Program-made: the position numbers and the translations under genes
Origin: Streptomyces longisporoflavus
GTDB lineage: Bacteria; Actinomycetota; Actinomycetes; Streptomycetales; Streptomycetaceae
DNA length: 64,000 nucleotides
Assembly: GCF_014649775.1 (NCBI RefSeq)
Contig: NZ_BMTR01000001.1
Coordinates: 372,001-436,000, forward strand
Direction: 5' to 3'
In this document: piece after piece, positions 23,726 through 31,805 of the stretch
Position numbering within the stretch: position 1 is the stretch's first letter
Layout of the letters: each line of letters begins with the position of its first letter
Notes under the pieces: generated by a model
Database searches by the model: none
The model's input: the letters and a program-made list of their open reading frames with translations, nothing else
Told to the model about the DNA's origin: nothing

Positions 23726-24475
23726 TCAACCGCGGGTCAGGGCGCGGTCGAGGAGGGGGAGCAGGCGGTCCCAGTGGTGCTGGAGCGCGTCGGGGTTGTA
23801 GGCGTCGGTGTCGGACATGGTGAAACCGTGGATGGTGTCGGGATAGGTCTCGATGGTGTGGGTGACTCCTGCGGCGTCCAGGGACCGGTCGAGTTCCTCG
23901 ATGGCCTCGGACGTGAGGTCGCCCACGGCGAGGCCGAGGTGCACTTCGGCCTTGAGTTCGGCGACGAGGCGGTGCGGGCTGTCGGGTGCGTCGGTGACCA
24001 GGAAGCCGGGGTGGAACCCGGCGACGGCGGCCACCTGGCCGGGATGGGCCGTCGCGGTACGCATCGCCAGGGCCGCGCCCAGGCAGTAGCCGATCGTGGC
24101 GACCGGTCCGGGGCTGACCTCGGGCTGAGCGGTGAGGAACCTGAGGTAGGCGTCGGCGTCGCGCAGGACGCGTTCGGTGGTGTGGGCCTCGACCAGGGGC
24201 ATCAGCTGTCCGAAGACAGTGGGCCGGGCCTCTTCCCCGATGTGTTCGGGAAGTTCGATCACCGGGGCCGGGCCGGTGCGGTAGTAGAGGTTGGGGACGA
24301 GTACGTAGTACCCGTGCTCGGCCAGTTCGCGGGCTTTCGCCTCCAACTCGGGCCGCGGACCGAAGGCGTCCGGGTACAGCAGCACCCCGGGGTGCCGCTC
24401 GCCGTGGTCGGGGAAGGCGGCGAAAGCGTCGGCCTGACCGTCCGGGGTGGGAATCTGCACTGTCTTGCTGGGCAA
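23726..24475 (-). CDS. Dienelactone hydrolase-family protein
   Basis: 249 aa, alpha/beta hydrolase of DLH type. Nucleophile Cys in TIGYCLGAALAM, acid region in LAVGDLTSEAIEELD, catalytic His in DTIHGFTM, and an early PGVLLYPDAFG. DLH enzymes open cyclic dienelactones in aromatic ring catabolism, but many members act on other esters. The start is TTG at 24475 (AAGGA 9 nt upstream); GTG 24460 is the alternative. It lies 92 bp downstream of the ECF41 sigma gene on the same strand and may be co-transcribed with it. Confidence 0.9.
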   Translation of the reverse strand: MPSKTVQIPTPDGQADAFAAFPDHGERHPGVLLYPDAFGPRPELEAKARELAEHGYYVLVPNLYYRTGPAPVIELPEHIGEEARPTVFGQLMPLVEAHTTERVLRDADAYLRFLTAQPEVSPGPVATIGYCLGAALAMRTATAHPGQVAAVAGFHPGFLVTDAPDSPHRLVAELKAEVHLGLAVGDLTSEAIEELDRSLDAAGVTHTIETYPDTIHGFTMSDTDAYNPDALQHHWDRLLPLLDRALTRG

Positions 24476-24567
24476 AGTCTTCTGTCCTTCCTTGGACTGC
24501 TGTCGGTGGAACCTTGGGCTGATGCCGGTGGAACAGCCTTGTGCGTGTCCGTATGCCCCCGGCGCTC

Positions 24568-25458
24568 TCACACCTTGATCGAGTTGAGCTTCTCCGGGTT
24601 GCGGACGCAGTAGACGGCCGTCACGGCATCGCCGCGGATCTCGACCGAGGTCATCTGGTCGAGTCTGCCGTCGATCAGCACCACGACGGAGTGCATCCCG
24701 TTGTAGGTGCCGACACGGATGTCGAGTTCGCCCATGCGGGCGCCCTTGTCCAGGAGTCCCAGCAGCAGTCGGGCCACCTTGTCGGGCCCGACCACGGGCT
24801 GCCGCACCGCGGTCACGTTCCCGCCGCCATCGGCCAGGAACACCACATCGGGCGCGAGCAGGTCCATGAGGCCCTGGACGTCGCCGGTCGTTGCCGCCGT
24901 CATGAACCGTTCGGCGATCGGCTGTGCCTCGGCCGGGCCGGCGACCGCGGTCTGCCGCCTCGCGCGCACGCTGTTGCGGGCGCGCCGGTTCAACTGACGC
25001 ACGGCGTCCTCGGACTTGTCCACCGCCGCGGCGATCTCCGCGTAGTCGAAGCCGAACACCTCGCGCAACACGAACACCGCGCGCTGGGTGGGGGTCAGGG
25101 ACTCCAGGACCAGCAGCATCGCGGTGGTCACCGCCTCGCCGGTGAGTACGTGGTCGATGCCGTCGGACGCGTCCCCGGCAGCGGAGGTCTGCAACGGCTC
25201 CGGCAGCCAGGGCCCCACGTACTGCTCCCTGCGGCGCACCGCCGAACGCAGCACGCCGAGCGCCTGCCGGGTGACGATCCGCGCCAGATAGGCCCGGGCG
25301 TTCTCCACCGAGGCGTGATCCACCGACCGCCACCGCAAGTAGCTGTCCTGCAGGACGTCTTCGGCGTCGGCGACCGAACCGAGGATCTCGTAGGCGATCG
25401 AGAACAGCAGGGCCCGGTGCGCGGTGAACTCGTCCGCGGGGTCAGGCCGGTCGGTCAC
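24568..25458 (-). CDS. ECF41-family sigma factor (SigJ-like) with SnoaL C-terminus
   Basis: 296 aa. Sigma region 2 (LLFSIAYEILGSVADAEDVLQD) and region 4 (FDYAEIAAAVDKSEDAVRQLNRRAR), then a SnoaL/NTF2-like domain of ~110 residues that in ECF41 factors replaces an anti-sigma factor. ECF41 hallmarks are present: DGGG (near 214) and the C-terminal NPEKL. The start overlaps the stop of the upstream oxidoreductase gene by 4 bp (ATGA), a classic ECF41 operon with a redox partner. A matching promoter precedes the operon. Confidence 0.96.
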   Translation of the reverse strand: MTDRPDPADEFTAHRALLFSIAYEILGSVADAEDVLQDSYLRWRSVDHASVENARAYLARIVTRQALGVLRSAVRRREQYVGPWLPEPLQTSAAGDASDGIDHVLTGEAVTTAMLLVLESLTPTQRAVFVLREVFGFDYAEIAAAVDKSEDAVRQLNRRARNSVRARRQTAVAGPAEAQPIAERFMTAATTGDVQGLMDLLAPDVVFLADGGGNVTAVRQPVVGPDKVARLLLGLLDKGARMGELDIRVGTYNGMHSVVVLIDGRLDQMTSVEIRGDAVTAVYCVRNPEKLNSIKV

Positions 25459-26552
25459 TTCGGACCCCGCAGCCAGGCGTAGGCGGCGGTGCGGGTGCTG
25501 AACTTCGCGTAGCGGCAGACGCGTTCCTTGATGGCGGCCGAGGCGCGTCCGGCGAAGTAGATGTGGCGCGCGGTGTCGTCCGTGCGGACGGCCTGCAGCA
25601 GTCCGTCGCGCCGGCCCAGGCTCACCGCCTGTCCGATGTACCCCATGGAGTAGGGCTTGGGCTCGCGGTTCTGGATCATCCGCGCCAGCGTATCCGCCGC
25701 GTGTGCGCCCTGCGGCATGGCCGTCGCGCAGGCCGCACGGGAGCCGGGGACCGCCGCGCAGTCACCGACGGCAAAGATCCGCGGGTCGGTCACACTGCGC
25801 AGATGCGCGTCGACCACCGCCCGCCCCTCGGCATCCACCTCAAGGCCGCTGCGGGCGGCCAGGTCGGGCACGCTTCCGATGATCGCCCACAGCGTGAGGT
25901 CGGAGGTGAAACGCGGGTGCGACCGCGGACGCACCACATCGCCGCCGGCCTCCCCGGCCCCTGCTTCGATCCCCGCCACGAGGTCTTCCACGACCTCCAC
26001 GTGCAAGCGGGCCAGGGCCGTGCGCACCCGCTTCCGTGCTCCTGCCGACAGGCTCTCGCCGATCGTCTCTCCCACGATCCGCACACGGAGATCGGGCCGG
26101 GCCGCGGCGATCTCGGACGCCGTCTCGATGCCCGTGAGGCCGCCGCCGATGACGGTGACCGTCCTGCCGCCGGGCAGCGCGGCCAGCGCGGTCCGCGCCT
26201 CCTGCGCGCCTTCCCAGGTCCCGACCGGAACGGTGCCCGGCAGCGGGGCGACCGTGCTGCCCACCGCGAGGAAGAGGAAGTCGAAGTCGAGGTCGGCTCC
26301 GTCCTCGAGAGCGACCTGGCCGTCGCCGATCTTGCCGACCGTGCCTGTCCGTGTCGTGACCGCCTCGCCGAGCATCGACGTCAGCGGGGTCGCCGCGGAA
26401 CCGGTCCCGGCGATCTGTTCGTGCAGCCGTACCCGTTCGACGAAGTCCGGACGGGGGTTGACCACCGTGATCTCGGCGGTCCTGACCTTCTTGGCCAGCC
26501 GGTTCGCCGCGATCGTCCCCGCGTAGCCGGCTCCCACCACCACGACCTTCAT
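25455..26552 (-). CDS. FAD/NAD(P)-dependent oxidoreductase, NDH-2-like
   Basis: 365 aa from the ATG after GGGAGGCAC. FAD-binding MKVVVVGAGYAGTIAANRL at the N-terminus, NAD-binding VTVIGGGLTGIETASEIA in the middle, and the second FAD motif RIFAVGDCAAVPG. The ending MGYIGQAVSLGRRDGLLQAV also fits type II NADH dehydrogenase/FadNAD proteins. No membrane anchor is obvious. It heads the ECF41 operon; such flavoproteins are regular ECF41 partners, with unknown physiological substrate. Confidence 0.93.
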   Translation of the reverse strand: MKVVVVGAGYAGTIAANRLAKKVRTAEITVVNPRPDFVERVRLHEQIAGTGSAATPLTSMLGEAVTTRTGTVGKIGDGQVALEDGADLDFDFLFLAVGSTVAPLPGTVPVGTWEGAQEARTALAALPGGRTVTVIGGGLTGIETASEIAAARPDLRVRIVGETIGESLSAGARKRVRTALARLHVEVVEDLVAGIEAGAGEAGGDVVRPRSHPRFTSDLTLWAIIGSVPDLAARSGLEVDAEGRAVVDAHLRSVTDPRIFAVGDCAAVPGSRAACATAMPQGAHAADTLARMIQNREPKPYSMGYIGQAVSLGRRDGLLQAVRTDDTARHIYFAGRASAAIKERVCRYAKFSTRTAAYAWLRGPK

Positions 26553-26610
26553 ATGTGCCTCCCGTTGTGCGGTCGTTTCGCACACGGGATGCGGCAGGTC
26601 CTGCGTCTGT

Positions 26611-26637
26611 GACGGGCGGGAGAGGTGACCTGTGTCA
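26611..26637 (-). promoter_or_regulatory. Candidate ECF41 promoter
   Basis: On the minus strand: TGACACA (26637-26631), a 16-nt spacer, then CGTC (26614-26611), about 60 nt before the oxidoreductase start. The known ECF41 promoter is TGTCACA-N16-CGTC, so there is one mismatch. It implies autoregulation. Confidence 0.72.
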
Positions 26638-26699
26638 CGCTCGCGTGTGTCGCGGTCGCCGGCCGCGGACGAACGCGGAGGCAGGGAGCACTCGGACGA

Positions 26700-26748
26700 A
26701 CGCCGGAGGGAGGGAGCACCCCTGCCAGGTGCTCCCTCCCTCCGGCGT
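26700..26748. terminator. Perfect hairpin between convergent-facing regions
   Basis: 21-bp perfect arms (26700-26720, 26728-26748) around CCTGCCA, 33 bp past the end of the DUF2382 gene. It should end that minus-strand transcript and insulate the ECF41 promoter downstream of it. Confidence 0.92.
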
Positions 26749-26781
26749 CAGCTGCCCGTCACCAGGGCGCCCTCAGCCGCG

Positions 26782-27657
26782 TCAGTGGCTCGGGCCCTGC
26801 TTCCGGTCACGCCAGTTCTCGCCCTTGGCGCCGCGCTCGCCCTTCATGCCGCGCTCGCCCTTGGCGTCGTCGAACTCGATCTGCTCCTTGCGCACCGTGT
26901 CGGAGACCTCCTGGGTCTCGGTGACCTTCTCGGTCTCCAGGCGCACACGCTCGACCGGCACAGACTCCTTGCTGACCACCGCCCGCTCGGCGTGCAGGGT
27001 CACCTCGGTCTGCTCCTCGCCGATGTTCGCCCGCGTACGGTCGCCCTCGCGGATGGGCTCGCGTACGACGCGAACCTCCTCGTGCGAGACGGGGACCGAG
27101 GTCTTGACGTCCTCGTTGACGACCACCTTGCGCAGTCGGGCACGCCCGACCTCCTGCTCCTCGGTGCCGACATGCAGCTGCTCCTCCGAGCGGATCATGT
27201 CGCCCTTGTGGTCGTCGCGTGCGCCGGAGCGGGTCGCCATCTCGCGCTCACCGGCTCCCATGCCCATGCCGGCTCCGGCGCCGGCTCCGGCCATGCCCGC
27301 GCGACCGCCTGCCGCCGGGGTGGTGCGGCCACTGGACCGGGTGAGGCCGTAGTGCGCGTAGAGGTCCTGCTCCTCGCTCTGGTCGAGGTGCTGGTCGGCG
27401 TCCACGCGCGGGGCTTCCTTGACGGCCTCCTTCGTGGCCGCCACGTGCAGCTCGTCCTGCTGGCGGCGGGCGCCGGCGAGCGGCACGAAGCTCTGCTTCA
27501 TGCCGAAGAGACCGGTCTTGACGGTCACCCACTCGGGACGCCCAGTTCGGTCGTCGAGATACACCTGCTCGACGCTGCCGATCTTTTCGCCGGTCCGGTC
27601 GTAGGCCGTCAGGCCCGCGAGCCCGTCGGCGCTGGTGAAGGCCTCGCCCTGAGTCAT
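26782..27657 (-). CDS. PRC-barrel and DUF2382 stress-type protein
   Basis: 291 aa. PRC-barrel at 1-75 (ADGLAGLTAYDRTGEKIGSVE, GRPEWVTVKTGLFGMKQSF); Gly/Ala/Met-rich linker at ~115-140; DUF2382 at ~155-265 (RSEEQLHVGTEEQEVGRAR, LRKVVVNEDVKTSVPVSHEE, EEQTEVTLHAERAVVSKESV). The tail has five collagen-like G-x-y triplets (GERGMKGERGAKGEN). The combination is common in desiccation- or UV-tolerant bacteria and may bind surfaces or membranes; function is unproven. The ribosome site is GAGGGAG. The gene is very charged. Confidence 0.9.
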   Translation of the reverse strand: MTQGEAFTSADGLAGLTAYDRTGEKIGSVEQVYLDDRTGRPEWVTVKTGLFGMKQSFVPLAGARRQQDELHVAATKEAVKEAPRVDADQHLDQSEEQDLYAHYGLTRSSGRTTPAAGGRAGMAGAGAGAGMGMGAGEREMATRSGARDDHKGDMIRSEEQLHVGTEEQEVGRARLRKVVVNEDVKTSVPVSHEEVRVVREPIREGDRTRANIGEEQTEVTLHAERAVVSKESVPVERVRLETEKVTETQEVSDTVRKEQIEFDDAKGERGMKGERGAKGENWRDRKQGPSH

Positions 27658-27897
27658 GGGTGATCACTCCCTCGCAGCGCGCGACGGGCAGACTCGGATC
27701 TCGCCACGGACGCCGCACGCGTCCCCTCCATCGCGCGCCCGACCGGTGCGTGCCGCAACCAGGAGAGTCACTGAGCGTGTGCGGAAAGTACGGCAAAAGC
27801 CCTGTGACCTGCTGTTTACGGCTTTTGAACCGATTCGGTCCGCTGTATCTCGCTTAGGCCATTCGGGTGACGGTCGCGAGGCGACCCTCTGGCCTCC

Positions 27898-28848
27898 TCA
27901 GGCTTCCTCAGGCCCGGGCGTACCGCCTCCCGCCGAGGCGGCTCGACGTGCCACCGATGTCCGGCCGTCGCAACGCGCCATCTCCACCGTGAACTGGGCC
28001 CCAGCCAGCAGCGCCAGGTTGGAGACCCAGAGCCACACCAGGAAGACGACCACTCCCGCCAGTGAGCCGTAGAGCTTGCCGTAGGTGCCGAAGCCCGTGG
28101 CGTACAAGGTGAACAGGCCCGAGGACAGGAGCCACAGCACCGCCGCCAGCAAGCCGCCCGGCAGGCTGCGGCGCCAACCGCGCTCCGAAGGCGGCGCGTT
28201 GCGGAAGAGCACGAGCACGAGCAGGACCACCAGGCAGACCAGGGCCGGCCACCTCATGATGTTCCACACCGTCTGGCCCGCGTCGCCGACGCCGACGCGC
28301 CGCCCCACGGTCTGCACGAGCGAGCCGCTCAGGACGAGTACGAGCGCGCTGGCGGCCAGCAGCGCAAGCAGGGAGAGGGCGGTCATGAGGACGCGGTGCG
28401 CCTTGCGCAGCGCGGGCCGGGTGTCCGCCACGCCGTACATCGCGTGCAGCGCCCGCCGGAAGACGGCCGCGTAACTGGACGCGGACCACAGGGCGCTGAC
28501 ACCGCCGGCGACCACGACCGTCACCGCGGCGGAACGCGCGCCCGCCATCTCGGTGAGCGCCTCGTTCAAGGCGCTGCCCGACTGCGCGGGCGCCCAGTCG
28601 GTGACCTCGGTTATGAGGTTCTGGGTCGTGCCGGGGCTCACCAGGCTGATCAGGCTGACCGTGACGAGGAGGGCCGGCAGCAGGGCGAGAATCGCGTAGT
28701 ACGTCAGGGCCGCGGCCCAGTCCGACACGTCGTCGTTCCACATCGCCACCGGGGTACGGCGCACCGCGGCGCCCCGCTGTGCCCACGCGCCCGTCGCGTC
28801 CGGGACATGGGCGGACCCCGCACCAGCAGGCGTCGCGGAACTGTCCAT
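27898..28848 (-). CDS. YihY/BrkB-family inner-membrane protein
   Basis: 316 aa from the ATG of MDSSATPAGAG (GAGGAG upstream; the frame extends further without support). Six membrane segments; family landmarks WAAALTYYAILALLPALLVTV, LWSASSYAAVFRRALHAMYG, the RRSLPGGLLAAVLWLLSSGLF block and YGSLAGVVVFLVWLWVSNLALL. Earlier called RNase BN in error; a transport or envelope role is assumed. The N-terminal Thr/Pro/Ala-rich 30 residues are cytoplasmic. Same strand as the DUF2382 gene, 240 bp upstream of it. That 240-bp gap holds the DUF2382 promoter and I see no other feature in it. Confidence 0.93.
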   Translation of the reverse strand: MDSSATPAGAGSAHVPDATGAWAQRGAAVRRTPVAMWNDDVSDWAAALTYYAILALLPALLVTVSLISLVSPGTTQNLITEVTDWAPAQSGSALNEALTEMAGARSAAVTVVVAGGVSALWSASSYAAVFRRALHAMYGVADTRPALRKAHRVLMTALSLLALLAASALVLVLSGSLVQTVGRRVGVGDAGQTVWNIMRWPALVCLVVLLVLVLFRNAPPSERGWRRSLPGGLLAAVLWLLSSGLFTLYATGFGTYGKLYGSLAGVVVFLVWLWVSNLALLAGAQFTVEMARCDGRTSVARRAASAGGGTPGPEEA

Positions 28849-29153
28849 GGGGCTACTCCTCGTTGTTTTTCGCGGGCGGCGCACTGCGCCGTCTTCCCGG
28901 TTCGTCCCCTTGGACACGCGCCGCGCGCATCCGTCACGCGAACGCGGGCGGAAAGCGATCTTCCCCTTCCCGCCGCCCGTGGATCGCGGCGGGTCCCCGC
29001 ACGTCAGCCGTTGGCGGAGGTTGCCGTTCCGTGACATCCCGGACAGGGCTGTGACGCGGACGGGGACAACGGGCACGGGGTGTCGCGGGTCGTACGTGGT
29101 GTGGGAGTCAGCAACAGGCAAGCTGGCCCTTCCGAAACGGGGAGTTGAAGATC
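28849..29153. other. 305-bp divergent intergenic region
   Basis: Spacer between the divergent BrkB gene and the secreted-protein gene. It contains their ribosome sites (GAGGAG on minus, GGGGAG at 29139-29144 on plus). No conserved promoter box, palindrome or small gene stands out. Confidence 0.6.
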
Positions 29154-29759
29154 ATGAGTATGCGTATCAGCCGGGGACTGTGTGTCGTGGGTGCCGGAGC
29201 GGCCATGGCGGCTGTGGTGGCGAGTACGGGTCCGGCGGCCGCCGCCGGCTCGCCCCGGTTCCTGTCACCGTCCGAACTGCCGCCGCACGCCACCTCGGAG
29301 TGGACCGCTGGACCGGTGACCGCGGGCCAGCCCGACCCGCTGCCGATGTGTGTGGGCGACGCACTGCCCTCCATCTCCGTGCACCGCGCCTACCGCACGG
29401 ATCTCGACACCGGCGCCCTCCAGGTGACGGTCGTCGAGCGCAGCGAGCAGCGCGCCAAGGACTTCGCCGCCCTGCTGCGCAAGGACCTGGACGGCTGCGC
29501 GAAGAAGCTGATGGAGCAGGATCCCGAGATCACCGCGCAGCAGAAGTACTACGGGAAGCTGAATGTCGAGGAGGGCGCGCACGTCTACGGCGTCCACACC
29601 GAGGCCACGTGGGGAGCCTCCGACATCAACATGTTCTCGGTCGGGCGGGACGGCACCACGGTGACGCTCGTCCAGTGGGGACAGATGGGCACCTTCGCCG
29701 ACGCGCAGGTGGCCGACTTCAAGACAACTACCGTCAAGGCCGTCAACAAGCTCTACTGA
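29154..29759 (+). CDS. Secreted hypothetical protein (PknH/sensor-domain-like)
   Basis: 201 aa. Signal peptide of about 32 residues (RISRGLCVVGAGAAMAAVV, cut after AAAAG). The mature part resembles the small extracytoplasmic sensor domain found in PknH-type proteins and lipoproteins: AYRTDLDTGALQVTVVERSE, RKDLDGCAKKLMEQDPEI, VGRDGTTVTLVQWGQMG. Two Cys (in MCVGDAL and DGCAKK) could form a disulfide. The start is the ATG at 29154, GGGGAG 9 nt upstream; a TTG at 29145 is possible. No partner gene is evident. Confidence 0.82.
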   Translation: MSMRISRGLCVVGAGAAMAAVVASTGPAAAAGSPRFLSPSELPPHATSEWTAGPVTAGQPDPLPMCVGDALPSISVHRAYRTDLDTGALQVTVVERSEQRAKDFAALLRKDLDGCAKKLMEQDPEITAQQKYYGKLNVEEGAHVYGVHTEATWGASDINMFSVGRDGTTVTLVQWGQMGTFADAQVADFKTTTVKAVNKLY

Positions 29760-29790
29760 CCCCAACAAGCCGTATCCACACCGCATTTCA

Positions 29791-29830
29791 CCTGTGCCGC
29801 CCATCGACCTTTTCCGGTGGGCGGCACAGG
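29791..29830 (+). terminator. Hairpin terminator after the secreted protein gene
   Basis: 13-bp perfect arms CCTGTGCCGCCCA/TGGGCGGCACAGG, 14-nt loop containing TTTT, 31 bp past the stop. Confidence 0.85.
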
Positions 29831-29925
29831 CGTGCGGGGGTGTGGAGGGGGCTCCTCCGGTCGCGGGCTCCGTGGCGTAGCTCGCGCGCTTCGCCCGGAT
29901 TCGGCCCCCCTACTTCCAGCCAGAC

Positions 29926-29944
29926 TAAGGCTAGGCTAACCTTC
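29926..29944 (+). promoter_or_regulatory. Iron box (DmdR/IdeR type) overlapping the -10
   Basis: TAAGGCTAGGCTAACCTTC agrees with the actinobacterial iron box (TTAGGTTAGGCTAACCTAA) at 15 of 19 positions. The TAACCT (29937-29942) inside it sits 7 nt before the GTG at 29950, so bound repressor would cover the -10 of a leaderless promoter. Confidence 0.85.
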
Positions 29945-29949
29945 ACGCC

Positions 29950-30822
29950 GTGAGATCAGGTGAACGCGCAGGTAGCGCCACACGTCCGCGCGGTCACGAA
30001 CTGTCCGCCGAGCACATGACCGTGTCATACGACGGCGTAGACGTCGTGCACGACGCGGCCCTCCAGCTCAGGCCCGGCGAAGTGACCGCTCTCGTCGGCC
30101 CGAACGGGAGCGGTAAGTCGACGCTGCTGCGCACCGTCGCCCGCCTCCAGGGTGCCCGGCACGGCACCCTGACCCTCGATTCCGGTACGGACGATGCCGC
30201 CGACGGCTTCGACCTCACCGCCCGCCAGTTCGCCCGGCATGTCGCGCTCCTGACCCAGGGCCGCCCCACGCCCGGTGGCCTGACCGTCCGTGACGTCGTG
30301 GAGTTCGGCCGCTACCCCTACCGCGGCCGCTGGGGGCAGGCCGACGCCGGGGGCGCCGCCGTGGTGGAGCGCGTGCTCGTCATGACGGGCGTCGACGGCT
30401 TCGCCGACCGCGCCGTCGACCAGCTCTCCGGCGGGCAGTTGCAGCGGGTGTGGCTCGCCAGCTGCCTGGCCCAGGAGACCGGCGTGCTCCTCCTCGACGA
30501 GCCGACCACCTACCTCGACCTGCGCTACCAGATCGAACTCCTCGATTTGATGCGTGACCTCGCGGACGACGGCGGCATCGCCGTCGGCGTCGTCCTGCAC
30601 GACCTCGACCAGGCGGCCGCCGTCGCCGACCGCATCGCCCTCCTGGACTCCGGGCGCATCGTCGCCGACGGCGCCCCCGAAGACGTACTGCGGCCCGAGC
30701 GGCTGTCCCAGACGTACGGCATCCGCATCGAGGTCGAGACAGACCCCCTCACCGGCCGGCTGCGCACCCGCGCGATAGGCCGCCACCACAGCAGAAGCGA
30801 AAGGCTCCACTCCTCCTCATGA
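29950..30822 (+). CDS. Iron-siderophore ABC transporter, ATP-binding protein
   Basis: 290 aa, FecE/FhuC type. Walker A GPNGSGKS (~52-59), Q-loop LLTQGRPTPGGLTVRDVVEF, signature QLSGGQLQRVWLASCLAQ, Walker B VLLLDEPTTYLDL, H-loop VLHDLDQAAAVADRI. GTG start placed by the leaderless box in the iron-box element. First gene of a three-gene operon; the stop overlaps the next start (ATGA at 30819-30822). Expression should be repressed when iron is plentiful. Confidence 0.95.
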   Translation: MRSGERAGSATRPRGHELSAEHMTVSYDGVDVVHDAALQLRPGEVTALVGPNGSGKSTLLRTVARLQGARHGTLTLDSGTDDAADGFDLTARQFARHVALLTQGRPTPGGLTVRDVVEFGRYPYRGRWGQADAGGAAVVERVLVMTGVDGFADRAVDQLSGGQLQRVWLASCLAQETGVLLLDEPTTYLDLRYQIELLDLMRDLADDGGIAVGVVLHDLDQAAAVADRIALLDSGRIVADGAPEDVLRPERLSQTYGIRIEVETDPLTGRLRTRAIGRHHSRSERLHSSS

Positions 30823-31799
30823 GAAGCCCCCTCATCGCCGCGGCCGCCGCCGCGGCAGCAGCCCTCATTCTGTCCGGTTGCGGCACCTCCGAGCCCGCCG
30901 AGAGCAGCTCGGACAAGAAGTCCGAACCGATCACCCTCACCGACGCCAACGGCGCGCAGGTGAAGCTCGACGGCCCCGCCAAGAAGGTCGTCGGCACCGA
31001 GTGGAACGTCGTCGAGTCCCTGGTCACGCTCGGTGTGGACCCCGTCGGTGTCGCCGACGTCAAGGGCTACAAGGCGTGGGACTCCGCCGTTCCGCTGGGG
31101 AACGACCCCAAGGACATCGGCACCCGTGGTGAGCCGAGCATGGACACCCTGGCCGGCCTCACCCCCGATCTCATCGTCACCACGACCGACATGTCGGCCT
31201 CCGCGGTGAAGCAGATGAAGAAGGTCGGCCCGGTCCTCCAGGTCAAGGCCGCCGACGGCGCCGACCAGGTCGGTCAGATGTGGGACACGCTCGACGTCAT
31301 CGCCAAGGCCACCGGCACCACCGACGAGGCCGCGAAGGCCAAGAAGTCGTACGAGGCCAAGGTCGCCGAGGGCAAGAAGGCGCTGAAGGAGGCCAAGCTC
31401 GACGGCTCGAAGATCGCCTTCGCCGACGGCTACGCCGCCTCCAACCAGGTCTCCGTGCGCGGCTACACGAGCAACTCCCTGCTCGGCGCCGTCAACGAGG
31501 ACCTCGGCCTGAAGAACGACTGGAAGATCAAGGGCGACAAGGACTACGGGCTCGCCACCACCGATGTCGAGGGGCTCACGAAGCTCGGCGACGACGTGAA
31601 GTTCGTCTACATCGGCAACAAGGGCGACGGCAGCTCCGACGTGTTCACCGACGAGCTCGCCGACAACGCCGTCTGGAAGTCGCTGCCGTTCGTCAAGGAC
31701 GACGAGGTCCACCGCCTGCCCGACGGCATCTGGATGTTCGGCGGCCCCGAGGCGATGGAGGCGTACATCGACGCCCTCGTCGACACCCTGAAGAAGTAG
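30819..31799 (+). CDS. Iron-siderophore substrate-binding lipoprotein
   Basis: 326 aa. Lipoprotein signal with lipobox LSGC (Cys at about 21), then a Ser/Lys linker and a class III (FecB/FhuD) binding protein: VVGTEWNVVESLVTLGVDPVG, GEPSMDTLAGLTPDLIVTTT, VSVRGYTSNSLLGAVNEDLG, WKSLPFVKDDEVHRLPDGIW. It captures ferric siderophore at the outer membrane face for the permease below. It is translationally coupled to the ATPase gene, and 6 bp before the permease gene. Confidence 0.95.
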   Translation: MRSPLIAAAAAAAAALILSGCGTSEPAESSSDKKSEPITLTDANGAQVKLDGPAKKVVGTEWNVVESLVTLGVDPVGVADVKGYKAWDSAVPLGNDPKDIGTRGEPSMDTLAGLTPDLIVTTTDMSASAVKQMKKVGPVLQVKAADGADQVGQMWDTLDVIAKATGTTDEAAKAKKSYEAKVAEGKKALKEAKLDGSKIAFADGYAASNQVSVRGYTSNSLLGAVNEDLGLKNDWKIKGDKDYGLATTDVEGLTKLGDDVKFVYIGNKGDGSSDVFTDELADNAVWKSLPFVKDDEVHRLPDGIWMFGGPEAMEAYIDALVDTLKK

Positions 31800-31805
31800 G
31801 AGACC

